Source of the DNA: Jaltomata sinuosa
Lineage: Eukaryota > Streptophyta > Magnoliopsida > Solanales > Solanaceae
Assembly (NCBI GenBank): GCA_003996215.1
Contig: QJPP01000821.1
Coordinates: 62,001 to 126,000 of the forward strand
DNA: 64,000 bases
Direction: 5' to 3'
A program made the position numbers and the translations under genes. The notes beneath the pieces were generated by a model that worked only from the letters and a program-made list of their open reading frames with translations, had not been told where the DNA came from and did no database searches. Positions 35,549-47,105 of the stretch are shown piece by piece (the first letter of the stretch is position 1; each line of letters begins with the position of its first letter).

Positions 35549-35638
35549 CCCCGAGCTGCGGAAATAACAAGTCTATTAGAAAGTCGAATTAGCAACTTTT
35601 ACATGAATTTTCAAGTGGATGAAATCGGTCGAGTGGTC
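35549..35638 (+). pseudogene. atp1: atp1 5' fragment (mitochondrial ATP synthase subunit alpha)
   Basis: Thirty codons read PRAAEITSLLESRISNFY and MNFQVDEIGRVV, the N-terminal region of the mitochondrial F1 alpha subunit. The start codon region is altered (ATGATACTC before CCCCGAGCT) and the match ends after GRVV, so only about residues 5-34 are present. Short duplicated atp1 starts are common in rearranged plant mitochondrial genomes, so the chimera may predate transfer to the nucleus. Confidence 0.75.
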
Positions 35639-38180
35639 CGTGGAAAGGATGATTCATTCGGATCGACATGAGAGTCCAACTACATTGCCAGAATCCTTGA
35701 GGCTTTCAAACGCATCCAAGCAATTGGTATCCGATTGAAAGATAGAAAACATAGATTCGCGTCGCGAGAACGCAAGAGTGACTCCCCCCTGTGAGATGCA
35801 TTCTTCAATCGCGAGCCAAGGGTAGTACTACGCCAGGTCTTTTTGCATGGGAAAGCCTGTCAAAGGCTAACTGGCTTAAGGATCGGAGTTGCAAACTGCT
35901 CGACCTTAAAGCGAAAGCGCTGTGCCAATTTGCGTACAAGATTTATATGTGGATTTGATCCTATTGCTGGTAATGGCCTTGGCGAATGACTTGCCACGCT
36001 TTCTGGGCTTGACTCTTGTGGGATGGGATGTGCTCATCCGCACCTCCAAAACAAACAAAAAGGACGACAAAATTTTGATACCCCATAACATAAGAAAGTC
36101 GTGGAGTGCCAAGACATCTCTTTTCAACCGAGGAACAAAATAAGATCATTTCGTTCCATTTTTAGTTATGAGCAACTACGCCGATCTTTATATGTTTTGT
36201 CCACATCCCTTTCTGCTCCGCTATTGGCTTAACTGGCTCTAAACCCTCCACGCTTTTGCACGCTCGACCGTTCCCTCATCCCACCTGGCCCATTCTAGCG
36301 CTAGCGGACAAAGGGCAGGTTTAGCTATAGCCCAGTCAACTGTTAGAGGCCTGCGGTAGCGCCTCTGGAGCAGCCCCCATTCTGAAGCCAGCGGGTTCTA
36401 AATGACCTCCCTCTCCCTCTAGGTCGAGTGTGCGTATGAACGAATGGATTCCACCTCTTTATGGGCTATATGCCCTTCTTGTCCCCCATACCCCTTTCAG
36501 CCCCCATAGATCAGATCGTGAACTCTTTTAGATCCTTAGTTTCACTTGGTAAAGAGAAAGAATCTCTCCCTACCCTACTGCGGGAAAAAGCACTTTCGAC
36601 CCCCCCCCCCCCCCCCCCGTCATTTCAGTGACTCACAGGGCTTCCCTCAGCTCAGTCGTTTTCTCCCAATATCTTTAACAAGGTTGTTTTCCCACTGCCA
36701 AAACCTTGGGACCCCCCAGCACCATATTTCCTTAGTAAATACTAGATGGATTCCCTATTGCTATGCTAGCTTCCTTGATAGGTGGCAGTTGGCAAGGAAC
36801 TTGATCTCCCCCATAAGCTTTATAGCTCCAACTTAGTCAAGGGGCTTTGATAAAAAAAGGCCCTTCTAGAATTACGTTTAACGTCCCTTAAGCTTTTCTT
36901 CTTACACACAAAAGGTTTTTTCTCTCGTATTGTGGGTTTTCCACTCCGTTCAGTTACATTAGGGCTTTATACAACTCTACCTTGGTGATTAAGTTCCGTA
37001 CTGGGACTCAAACCACTCTGAAGTGGCATATCTTTTAGCAGGCCCCTTGAACTTGATTATGGAATTGGTACCCCCTTTTGGTTTGTAGAGTAGCAAGAAG
37101 CCCCAAATCCTTGATTTAGCCAGGAAAGACTGCACTGCTTTGGGCCCCTCCTACAACATGGGATATTTGAAGAATCCCCTTTCTACAAACCTTTCTATAA
37201 TATAAGAGAATCTCTGCCTTTCTTTCAATGCTTTAAGATGGAAGTAGGTCAAGGATAGGGCTTTCTCGATCGGAGTCTAGACGGACTTGATTGCTTATTT
37301 CGTAAGTGGTCATATAATAGTTGTGTCGTTGCGTCTAAAGTCTTATGGCCGAAGGTCTTTGGTGCATCGTAATAGCCTACTCATCCTGAACCAATGAGGC
37401 ATTCTGGTGGACGCATGTATGTAGGAAGGCCGACGACTACATAAGCTAAAAGACTATGACTACAATACAGGCCGGAAGCGCAAACTCCCATCGTGTCCCA
37501 GATCACATTCCGTGAATCCCCCCGAATGATCGGTGCGGCGGTTAGGCATCCTTAGACAAAAGAGTGGTCTTTCAGGATTGGTCGTTGCGTATCACCACCT
37601 CCCGCAATTACTACCACAAGAAAGCCGCCCCCTATCTTCTAAAGGGGCCCGTCACTTCGTTCGTACCTTCTTGGCTTAGGCTTCCAACTGAACAACATGG
37701 CCTTGCATACGGCAGCTGGAAATAAAGACGACCTCACCTTTTGGGCTTGTAGCGACTGAATCTTGTTTTCTATAGAGCACCATTGATTGGTCTATTGGTA
37801 AAGGAAACCCGGGAATTAAAGATTTTGTTCTGTCCTCCGGACAGTCTGCTTTCGTTCCACTCCTTTCCAACTCATTTCTCCGGTTCAACAATTGCAACAC
37901 CGCGCCCCTTCTCCAGGGCGACATATGGGTCTAGAGAACCAAACTGTCTCACTCAATCTGGTTAGTTAGCAATATAAGCCTGCTTATGCTGCTTCGGCGA
38001 CACTTTTTTTCCATCTCTTCGCTCTGGACAGGAGCGCTAGTGGACACGAGGAGGGAGCATCTTTCCCCAGGAAAGATATATTTATACTAATATTCTAAAG
38101 TAATTCAATCCCTCACATCCGATTCAAAGCAATTATTTGGACGGCTTGGAACGGGCTTGCTTGAGCGGATATGCGAACAT

Positions 38181-39023
38181 AGAATAGTTATTTAAAAGTA
38201 CAGAAATATAAGTGTTGTAAAAGTAATTGACACCAGAAATTTTTATACTGGTTGAGATTTGGAATGGATCTTACTCCAGTTCCCTTGGGTTGCAAGGGTG
38301 TTCTCTACTAGTTCTTTGGTGTTTTATTTTGGTAAAATCTTTGAAAGTATAGTTCCTATGTCTACACTCAAACTTTTGCTTTTTTTTCTCTTTTGATACA
38401 ATGACTCACCAACTATATTTTTTCTCTCCTCTCTTTTTCACTACACAGTAAAACACAAGGTAGAATAATGCTTAATAAAAGTAGAGCAAAGAACTTGAGA
38501 TGGTAGAGACGCTTTGTATGTTTTCTTCTTCAATCTTTCAAGGCTTTATCTGAGTTGAGTTAGTCGTTGGGAAAGATCTTAGGTGAAGAAGGAAATCCAA
38601 GAGATTTGATCCATGAAAAAGGATATGAAAGATCATTTTTCAAGAATAAGGGTGGACTGATTGAAGTCCCTTCAAATCAGTGTCTAAAATTGATATCTTT
38701 TCCTTTGTTGGAGGCGTAAGAACCTTCTCATAAATTCCGGTGATATTTTCCTTTTTTCCAAGGGATTCTTGATACTTTGGTATAATTGCATTGCTTTTGT
38801 GTCTTCAAACTTTCCTTTAATCTTGGTGCCAGATATACTTGCTTTCCTTCTTTTGACTTTAAGCTTTATGGCACTTGATGCTACATTCCTTTTTTGGTAT
38901 CGATCTCTTTTATTCTTTGTATTGGATCTAGTGACTCATTTTGGTGAGTTGGCTATCTTGTAGTCCCGATCTTTATTTTCCTGCACACATAAATTGTCAT
39001 TTATTAAAATAATAACACTATCA
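38181..39023 (-). repeat. main part of the left (3') LTR of the minus-strand copia element
   Basis: Matches 46030-46869 closely, e.g. 'agtgttgtaaaagtaattga' against 'agtgttgtaaaataattaac'. Ends TATCA at 39023. Confidence 0.88.
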
Positions 39024-39040
39024 ATCTCTCTCTTTTTATG
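39024..39040 (-). other. polypurine tract (minus strand)
   Basis: Plus-strand ATCTCTCTCTTTTTATG, i.e. purine-rich AAAAAGAGAGAGAT on the minus strand, abuts the LTR. Confidence 0.75.
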
Positions 39041-39423
39041 ATGATAATTTAAATATTGTATATATAGTCAACTTCCATGTTAGTGTGTCTGCTCCCCTTG
39101 CTTAGTTGACTTGATGTTTTAGCCTTTCATAGTTGACTCGACTATTAAGTTGACAGTGGACAATTGACTGATTAGTTATTAGTCGATTGTGCTTCCATAG
39201 TCGAACTAGTAGAGACAATGCTCCCCCTGCTTATATTCTTCTCCCCCCTTGACATAACTCACAATGGAGATAACAAAATAAAGCAAGGAAAACAGAGCAA
39301 GCAAGATATAGAAAAAGATCATGTCATAGAGCAACAAAAAACATTCTAAGCTTAGGCTCAGTTACATATCAAAAAAATATCCAACACAAACAAAACATTG
39401 TTCAAAAGTATCAAATAGAGTAA

Positions 39424-40970
39424 CTAGGGGGCAGGGGCATCAGGCTGAAAATGTCGCAAGAAGTATGTCGGAGTGTTCACAGTACCCTCCTTCAAATTTG
39501 AGAACTGTTTAGCAAGAGAGGCGGAGAGAGAATCGGTGCAGGTTTGAATTTGAGTAGACACTTTGATGGCCTCCTTGATGACTTGATCGATCTTGAGGCA
39601 AATACGGGCAATATTTGTTCCTGTTTCCTTTGTCACATCCCTTATCTTGTCCATTTGAAGATGGATAGCAAGCAAGAGGTCCTTGATATCATAATTATAG
39701 ACTCTATAGCAAACAACCTATCAATCACTTCATTTGTGTAGGAAGTATCAGGATGAAGAGGAGTGGAGGTAGCGGGATAAGATGGAGTAGTGGCAGCAGC
39801 AGGACAACTGTCAGTTTTCAGAACCCATGAATTATTGAAGCAAACATACCCTATGCTAACAAGGCCTTAGAGTTATAACACTGCTTGACTGGAATAGAAG
39901 TGAAATCCTCTAGGCATATGTTATTGGTTTCCATAATCCTTGTGCTTAATAATCCATATGGGAGACTGGAAAGGTCTAAAGCAGAGTCAATCATGAAATT
40001 CAGGATAAAAGATGACAACTTAATTTTTTGATGAGAGAAAAGACAGTAGGTAAAGAAGGTATCACACTGAGATAAGGTAGAGTGAGATCCAGTAAGAGGA
40101 AGGAGGGTGGTGGAGATAATGTGAGTAATAACTCAATTTTCAAGAGATAAGTCTTTGGGGCCAAGATGAGAGAAAATTTTCAAAGGATTCTAAGGCAATA
40201 AATCTCTTTGCCTGATCAAAAGAGACATTAAAATCAGAGGGCCAAGGACTTTTGGAGAAAGTAGAGTAACCAGAGCACTGAATACAGAAGATAGAATCAA
40301 ACACAACATAGTCTAGGAAAATACGCTTACCAAGGACCAAAGTCTTGAGTTCATCGACTTTAAAGGATCTGAGATTTGCATAAAAGAGATTAATCAAGAG
40401 CTCATATATGACTTTGAGAGTGGTGGAAAAAGGTATATCCACCCCTATTCTTCAACGAACGGCTTGATACGACAGTAAAGAGTTTCAAGTAAATTGAGAT
40501 CGATAATTTGGCCATACACGAGGGTTTTCTCTTTGAGAAAATGAAAAAGGGTTTCATTTGGAGGTCTTCAAAAGTCGACTTTAACATCAAGAGAACTATC
40601 AAAGTCGAACTTGACCTTTTTCTTAGAGTTTCCAAAATTATCAAGAGGTTTAGAGTATTTTCCAAAAGAGGATGAGATGAATCAAAAAAAATGAGAGAGC
40701 GATTGCTCAGAGAAATTAGAATCAACAGAGATGGGAGAAGAAGCTTTCCCTTTTATTTTGATACGGGAACTTTTCCAAGAAACTTTAGGAGAACTTTTTT
40801 TTATTTTTCACCATTGAAGGGGTGAAATAGAAGGCAAAGAGAAGAGGTAGAAGAGGGATATAGTTCTCAAGAGGTAGAAAGAGGAAGAGAATGGGAAGAG
40901 TTTGTACTGAGTTCAAAGTACATAAGTGAAAAGACTTGTGACTAGTCTGAAAAAAAGGAAGGGACGCCAT
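39424..40970 (-). pseudogene. extra reading frame downstream of pol (minus-strand copia element)
   Basis: Broken minus-strand frames lie between pol and the 3' LTR, in the same place as the extra frame of the 22-kb element. Readable parts include a Ser/Phe-rich start (40785-40970), a middle with VKVDF-like and TLFHFLKEKTLVYGQ-like pieces in shifted frames (40400-40725), DSALDLSSLPYGLLSTRI (about 39940-39995), and a C-terminal helical part (39424-39675). Function unknown; too decayed to assign a domain. Confidence 0.5.
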
Positions 40971-41099
40971 AATTACACCTCGAAGGACGCGGCTGATGGC
41001 ACAGTAAACATAGAGAATTAAGGCAAGAAAATAAATTAAAAATTGGCAAACATATCAATAACCATAAATAACACACTCAAGTAAGAAACATTAAATCAT

Positions 41100-44000
41100 A
41101 GGATTTGAAATAATACCAAGAGATTTTATAAGCATGCAAAATCTATCTTCAAGCAAAGATTTTGTAAAAATATCAGTTAATTAAAATTCAGTGCTAACAA
41201 ATAATAATTCAATATCACCATTTAAAATATGATCTCTAATAAAATGATGCTTGATATCTATATGTTTAGCCCTAGAATGATGCATAGGATTTTTAGATAA
41301 ATAGATAGCACTAGAATTATCACACATGATAGGAACAGGCTTAAAAGATAGTTCGTAGACACTTAATTGATGAATCATCCAAAAAAGTTGAGTACAACAT
41401 ACACCAATAGAGATATATTAAGCCTCAATAGTGAAAATAGAGACATAATTTTGTTTCTTGCAATTCCAAAAATTAAGAGCATTTCCTAGAAGTTGACAAG
41501 TTTCACTTGTGTTTTTTCTGTCACATTTGTCACCTGCAATATCTGCATATGAGAATTCTTTAAGTAAAAAATAATTATTGTTAGGATACCATGATCCATA
41601 TGAGATAGTTCCCACTTGGTATTGAATAATACGTTTAACAACAGTCAAATGGAATTGTTTGGGAGCTGACTGAAACCTAGCACATTTGCATACACTGAAC
41701 ATGATATTATATCAATGGCAGTGAGATAAAGCAAAGATCCAAATATACCTCGATATCTTATTTCATCAACTGACTTACCTTCATCATCATCATCATCAAC
41801 AGTATAAGTGGGACTCGTTGGAGTTCCCAAGGATTTGACTTCACTCATTTCAAACTTTTAGATGAGCTTCTTTGTATACTTACTTTGACTAATGAAGATT
41901 CCTTCAGTCGACTGATGGATTTGTAACCCCAGAAAGAAGGTCAACTCACTCATCATGCTCATTTCAAACTCACTTTACACTAAATCAAAAAATTCCTTAC
42001 ATAACTCAGCATTAGTACTTCCAAAAATAATATCATCAACATAAATTAAAATAATAAGATTTTCTGAAGAGGTTCTTTTGATAAAAAGGGTAGTGTCAAT
42101 TTTTCCTTTAGAAAAACTATGATCCATCAGAAAATTGCTTAAACAGTCATACCAAACTCTAGGAGCTTGCTTAAGTCCGTACAAAGCTTTTGATAGTTTA
42201 AGAATATGATAGAGAAATTTTGGATGCTCAAATTCAGGAGGTTGTTTGACAAACATTTGTTCTTCAATAAAATCATTTAAGAAGGCACTTTTGACATCCA
42301 TTTAAAATAATTTAAAACCTTTATGCAATGCATATGAAAGTAAGATACGAATAGATTCTAACCTTGAAACAAGAGCAAAAGTTTCATCGTAGTCGACTCC
42401 CTCTTGTTGAGAGTACCCTTGAGCTACTAGATGAGCTTTGTTATGAACAACTTCTCCTGCTTCATTTAGTTTATTTCTGAACACCCACTTGGTACCAATA
42501 ATAGAGGTCTTTTCTGATTTGGGAACAAGTGTACAAACTTCAATCTCCTCAAACTACTCTAATTCTTTTTGCATAGCTTTTACCCAATGACTGTCCTTTA
42601 ATGCTTCAACTACATTCTTTGGCTCAAGCTGAGAAATGAGAGCTACATTTGCCTTGTTCTTGCTTGAGACTCTTGTTTTCATTTCCTTATTTGGGTCTCC
42701 AATAATAAGTTTCTTAGGATAGTCCAGTTCACTTTTCCCTCCATTTGGAACAGTTTCAATGGCAAATTGATCCTTCTGTTCCTCAGCTGGCTTAGCAGAG
42801 CAATCGACTTTTTCTGATGAAGATACCTTTGGTTCAAGTCCTTCATCATCATCAGTACTATTCATTTTTTCAACAATACAATTAGTGTCATAAAAAATAA
42901 CATGAATAGATTCTTCAATGCAAGAGGTACGCTTATTAAAAACACTATAGGATCTACTGAAACTTGAGTAGCCAAGAAATATACCTTCATCAAACTTACT
43001 AATGTTGTCTTTACTATTGTTGTGCACAAAGCACTTCCATCTAAAAGGGTGAAAGTGTCAAATGCTAGATTTCTTACCAGTCCATAACTCATATGGGGTT
43101 TTCTTTAGGATTGGACTAATTAGGTAGCTGTTTAGAATATGGCATTCAGTGCTTACTGCTTCTGTCCAAAAATGATGAGGAAGGGAATGTTCACATATCA
43201 TGCTATGAGCCATATCCTAAAGAGTCTTATTTTTTTTATTCAATAATACTATTTTGCTAAGGAGATCTTGGTGATGAGAAGTTATGAGTGTATCCTTATT
43301 CATTGCAGAAGACTTCAGAAGCCTTGTTTTGAAATTCTCCTCCATGATCACTTCTTATGAAGGTGATAAAATAACCTTTGTCCTTTTATACTCATTCATA
43401 AAATTACTCAAATTTTTTCAAGGTATCATCTTTGTTAGATAGAAACATAACCCATGTGAAATGAGAGAAGTCACTAACAATAACAAGAGAGTACCTTTTT
43501 CCTCCAATGCTAGTAGTTCTAGTGGGATCAATAAGGTTCATGTGAAGGAGCTCCAATGGTTTAGAAGTATATATTATATCTTTTACGGGAAAGAGCTAGT
43601 TTGCTTACCAAGTTGACAGGCATCACAAATGTGATTCTTCTTGTAGTCTAGCTTGGGAAGTCCAAGGACAAGTTTATGTTTAGAAAGTTTCTATATGAGT
43701 CGCATGCTAGCATGACCGAATTTTTTGTACCAAATCCAAAGATCTTTTGAGATGGATGCTAAATAGATTTGTTCATTTGACCTTTTGACAGAGTCAAGAA
43801 TATATACATTTCTATCTCTGTTTCCTCGGAGTAAAGCTTTTCTAGTGACATCTTCTATTATGCAACTTGTCTTTTTGAATCTTACCTCAAGATCCGCATC
43901 ACATAGCTGAATGATGCTCAACAAGTTGTATTTCAAGTTCTTCACCAAGTAAACATTGATAATTTCACACGATTATTTAAAAAAATTGTACCAATACCTA

Positions 44001-44720
44001 TTACTTTTCCTTCGAAGTTGTCTCCAAATTGAATGTTTCCTCCATCAAAGTTTGCAACTGATTTAAATAAGTTTTTATTAACCATCATATGATTTGAACA
44101 CGCACTATCAAGATACCATTTTTCTTTTAGTTTTGAATGGTGTTCCTGCAAAATAAATTTATTAATTTATTTTAGGTACCCAAGTTTCTTTGGATCCTTT
44201 GGGGTTAGCTATTGGTTTTGTATGTTTAGACTTAGGTTTGCAAACCCATTTAGAAGAGGTGATAGATCAAAACCTGTAATTATAATGCTTATGACCAGAT
44301 TTACCACAGATACAACAAGCATGAGAAGAGTGTTCTTCATTAATCCCCATTTTAGTTGACTTACCACCACTAGATGTATTTGTGTGTGACCTAGCATCAG
44401 TTGATTGCTTGTATTTGTCACCACTTAAATATTTCTTATTAGAGATGGGTTTATCACTATCAGACTTTTTATTAGTTGACTTACCAGAAGGAGTCGACTG
44501 ATTTTATCTGACAACACTATGACTGGAAGATTTTTGAAAACTATTGATTTGAATTTTTAATTCATCCATTTCTTCTTGAAGAAAATATTTTTCAATTTCA
44601 CAAACTTTTAATTTAATTTTTCAATCTTTCTTTTCTCTTTGCAGAGCTCTAAAATCATTAAAAAAACTCTGTTCAAGTCAGCTATGGCACAATCTAGCAA
44701 TTTTTGTAGTTCTACATAAT
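41100..44720 (-). pseudogene. copia pol pseudogene (minus-strand element)
   Basis: Protease WYLDSACSNHMMVNK (44118-44074; DSA in place of DSG). GAG-pre-integrase/integrase pieces at 43691-43948. Linker and C-terminal integrase at 42554-43092. RT in two frames: AHLVAQGYSQQEGVDYDETF (42302-42484), then MDVKSAFLNDF, YGLKQAPRVWYDCLS and an intact YVDDIIFGS (41975-42301). RNase H: IFGSLLYLT, ADIAGDKCDRKNTS, and DNSSAIYLSKNPMHHSRAKH (41181-41378), ending near ADIFTKSL-like sequence at about 41110. Multiple stops and frame changes; the YVDD core is kept but the element cannot make a full polyprotein. Confidence 0.88.
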
Positions 44721-44738
44721 TTGAACAGGGATCAGATC

Positions 44739-45875
44739 TTACCTCACTTGTCTCTCCAATTGCCATGAAGCATATGTCTTGAACATTATCATTTTCCTAC
44801 TCACAGATGTCTTCATCACCCAGCTAGTCTTGAACATTATCATTTTCCTACTCAGAGATGTCTTCATCACCCAGCTAGTGAAAGCCCAATTATTCCTATT
44901 TCTTGGATTTCTCTTGGAGTATCTTATTTTTGCTTTTGGGCAATCATTTGCAATATGTTCATACTTTTCACAGCTAAAGCACTTACCATCATTTTTGTTA
45001 AACTCAGTGATTTCTTTCCCTTTGGAGAAGTTTTGCTTTTCTCTTCTTTGATTCCTGAATCTTTTGAAGGAGTCTACAACTGATCTGGTAATTAAAGCAA
45101 TTTCATCATTTCTAATTTCTTCTTCCATCTTTTCTGATATCCTCTGTTGCCTTGAATGCTACATTCTTCTTTCCGTTATTATCTTGTCCGTGTTTGTTCA
45201 GATGAGTTTTCTCAAAAGTAATTAGATCTTCTCTCAATTTATCTTATTGAGATTCATGCTTTCAATAAAAACTATCTTGGCATGCCATTGAAAAGGGAGA
45301 CTTCTGAGAATTCTAGTAATCTGATCACTAACAAGATAGGTTTTCCTAGATGCTTTGAGTTCTCTAATAATTTTATTGAACCTTGCAAATATGTTTTCAA
45401 TTGATTCTCCTTCTTTCATCTGAAAGAGTTCATACTCATATATTAACAAAGTGATGATAGTTTGCTTAACCTCGTCAGTTCTTTCATAGGTTACTTCTAA
45501 TTTATCCCACATTTCTTTGGCAGTTTCACAGCAGGATATATTTTTATACTCCTCTCCACTGATTGTATTATAGAGCACATTCTTTGATTTGGAATATATC
45601 TGAATGATTTCCATTTGTTCATCAGTGTAATTTTCAAGAGATGAAATTACTTATGTTGATGTTCCACCATTCTCCACACCTTTGTCATCCTTCTTAGGTT
45701 TGGTAATAGGAATATCACCAAGTTTAATGACTCTCCATACTTTCACATCATAAGACATGGTAAAAGTCTCCATTCTTATTTTTTAATGGGAGAAGTGCTT
45801 ACCATTGAAATATAGTGTCCTTGTCTGAGAGGTTCTTTCTTGGTATAGGACTCCAGTAACAAGTTGATTTGCCAT
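44739..45875 (-). pseudogene. copia gag pseudogene (minus-strand element)
   Basis: Starts at ATG 45875 with MANQLVTGVLYQERTSQ. A stop stands where a Trp is expected shortly after (before KIRMETFTMSYDVKVW), and another lies near 45650. The gag core is open at 45234-45614. The zinc knuckle CFSCEKYEHIANDCP (about 44980) has all four ligands. Just after it a 51-bp tandem duplication (about 44779-44880) repeats the peptide TSWVMKTS.SRKMIMFK. Confidence 0.85.
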
Positions 45876-45918
45876 TATCTTTTCTCACTTGCGGTTAAGC
45901 AATTATATATGAGACCTT

Positions 45919-45930
45919 GCTCTAATACCA
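45919..45930 (-). other. primer-binding site, one mismatch (minus strand)
   Basis: Plus GCTCTAATACCA, i.e. TGGTATTAGAGC on the minus strand, an initiator tRNA-Met site with one C-to-T change, two bases from the LTR. Confidence 0.85.
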
Positions 45931-45932
45931 AT

Positions 45933-46869
45933 TGAAAATGCAAGAGAGGGAGGCTGAATTGCTATTTTTTATTTTTCTTAGTTGACTATCTGTGAGAGCC
46001 AATCGACTATTGATTAGAGAAGAACAATTATTTAAATGTACAGAAATGTAAGTGTTGTAAAATAATTAACACCAGATATTTTTATGCTGGTTGAGATCCA
46101 GAATGGATCTTACTCTAGTCTCCTTGGGTTGTAAGGATTTTCTCTACTAGTTTTTTGGTGATTTCATTTTGGTACAAGCTTTTGGGAGTATAGTTCCTAT
46201 GTCTACACTCAAACTTTTGCTTTTCTTTTCTCTTTTTTGATACAATACCTCATCAAATATTTTTTTTTTCTCCTCTCTTTTTTACTACATAGTAAAATAC
46301 AAGGTATAACAATACTTAATAAAAGTAGAGCAAAGAACTTGAGATGGTAGAGATGATTTGTATATTTTCTTCTTCAATCTTCCAAGGCTTTATATGAGCT
46401 GAGTTAGCCGTAGGGAAAGAACTTTGATGAAGAAGGCAACCCAAAAGATTTGATCCTTGGAAAAGGATGTGAAAGATTCTTTTTCCAAGAATAAAGGTGG
46501 GCTGATGGTAGTCTCTTCAAATCAGTATCTGAAATTGATATCTTTTGCTTTGTTGGAGGCATAAAAATCTTCTCATAAATTCCGCTGATATTTTCCTTTT
46601 TGCCAAAGGATTCTTGATACTTTGGTATAATTTCATTCCTTTATTGCCTTTAAAATTTCCTTTAATCTTGGTGCCAGATATATTTGCTTTCCTTCTTATG
46701 AGTTTAAACTTCATGACACTTGATGTTGCATTCCTTTCTTGGTATCGATCTCTTTTATTCTTTGTATTTGACCTAGTGACTCATTTTGGTGAGTCATCTG
46801 TCTTGTAGTCCCGATCTTTATTTTTTTGCACGCATATAATTGTCATTTATTAAAACAATAACACTATCA
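45933..46869 (-). repeat. right (5') LTR of the minus-strand copia element
   Basis: 937 bp, plus-strand TGAAAATGCAAGAG...ACACTATCA. It is intact and serves as the reference that shows the left LTR is split at 34626/38181. Confidence 0.88.
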
Positions 46870-47105
46870 CTTATGACTTCTAAGTCTTAAGGATTGTTGG
46901 ATTATCCTGTTCAGTACTGGTTGGTGATTTTTGAGATGTCATCTTTATTTTTTGCTTTGGATCCTTTATTCTTGCCTTGATTTCGAGTGTTGTATTGGTT
47001 GAATTTGGCTTACCTACCATAGTTGATCACAATAATAGAGGTTTTGAGTAGTAACATATCCATTTGAATTGCCTAAAAATTCTAATCCAAGCTCCCAAAA
47101 TTGAG
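46870..47105 (-). repeat. fragment of an older gypsy LTR, left of the nested element
   Basis: Non-coding. Read on the minus strand it appears to continue the LTR sequence that starts at about 56894 and is interrupted at 56085 by the nested gypsy element (shared TTGAG at both junctions). The continuity is inferred from the target duplication, not from an independent copy. Confidence 0.5.

Larger units (their letters stand above)
34627..38180. other. nuclear insertion of mitochondrial DNA (NUMT), ~3.55 kb
   Basis: This segment differs sharply from its surroundings: balanced base composition, few AT runs, and no LTR match. It holds in-frame fragments of two plant mitochondrial genes, ccmFN (34843-34932) and atp1 (35549-35638), surrounded by DNA in the style of plant mitochondrial spacer. 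It lies exactly inside an LTR whose two halves align to the intact right LTR on either side. No long open frames are convincing. Contains a C19 run at 36600-36618. Whether it came as one piece of a rearranged mitochondrial genome or as several joined pieces cannot be told here. Confidence 0.8.
34569..46869 (-). mobile_element. large Ty1/copia retrotransposon (minus strand) with mitochondrial DNA in its 3' LTR
   Basis: LTRs: right (5') 45933-46869; left (3') in two parts, 34569-34626 and 38181-39023, separated by about 3.55 kb of mitochondrial-type DNA. The primer-binding site is next to the right LTR, the polypurine tract next to the left. The minus strand carries gag, pol in copia order, and a further degenerate frame between pol and the 3' LTR, as in the 22-kb element. 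Without the insert the element is about 8.7 kb. The outer ~23 bases of the left LTR are missing, so no target duplication can be read. Confidence 0.88.

Noticed and set aside
35906..36149. Overlapping open frames in the mitochondrial insert
   Set aside because: Frames on both strands overlap each other and match no mitochondrial protein that I recognise.
33219..38177. Shared AGCGGATATGCGAA near 33219 and at the right end of the mitochondrial insert
   Set aside because: A 14-base match between two places in a 64-kb window is expected by chance and does not mark the insert borders.
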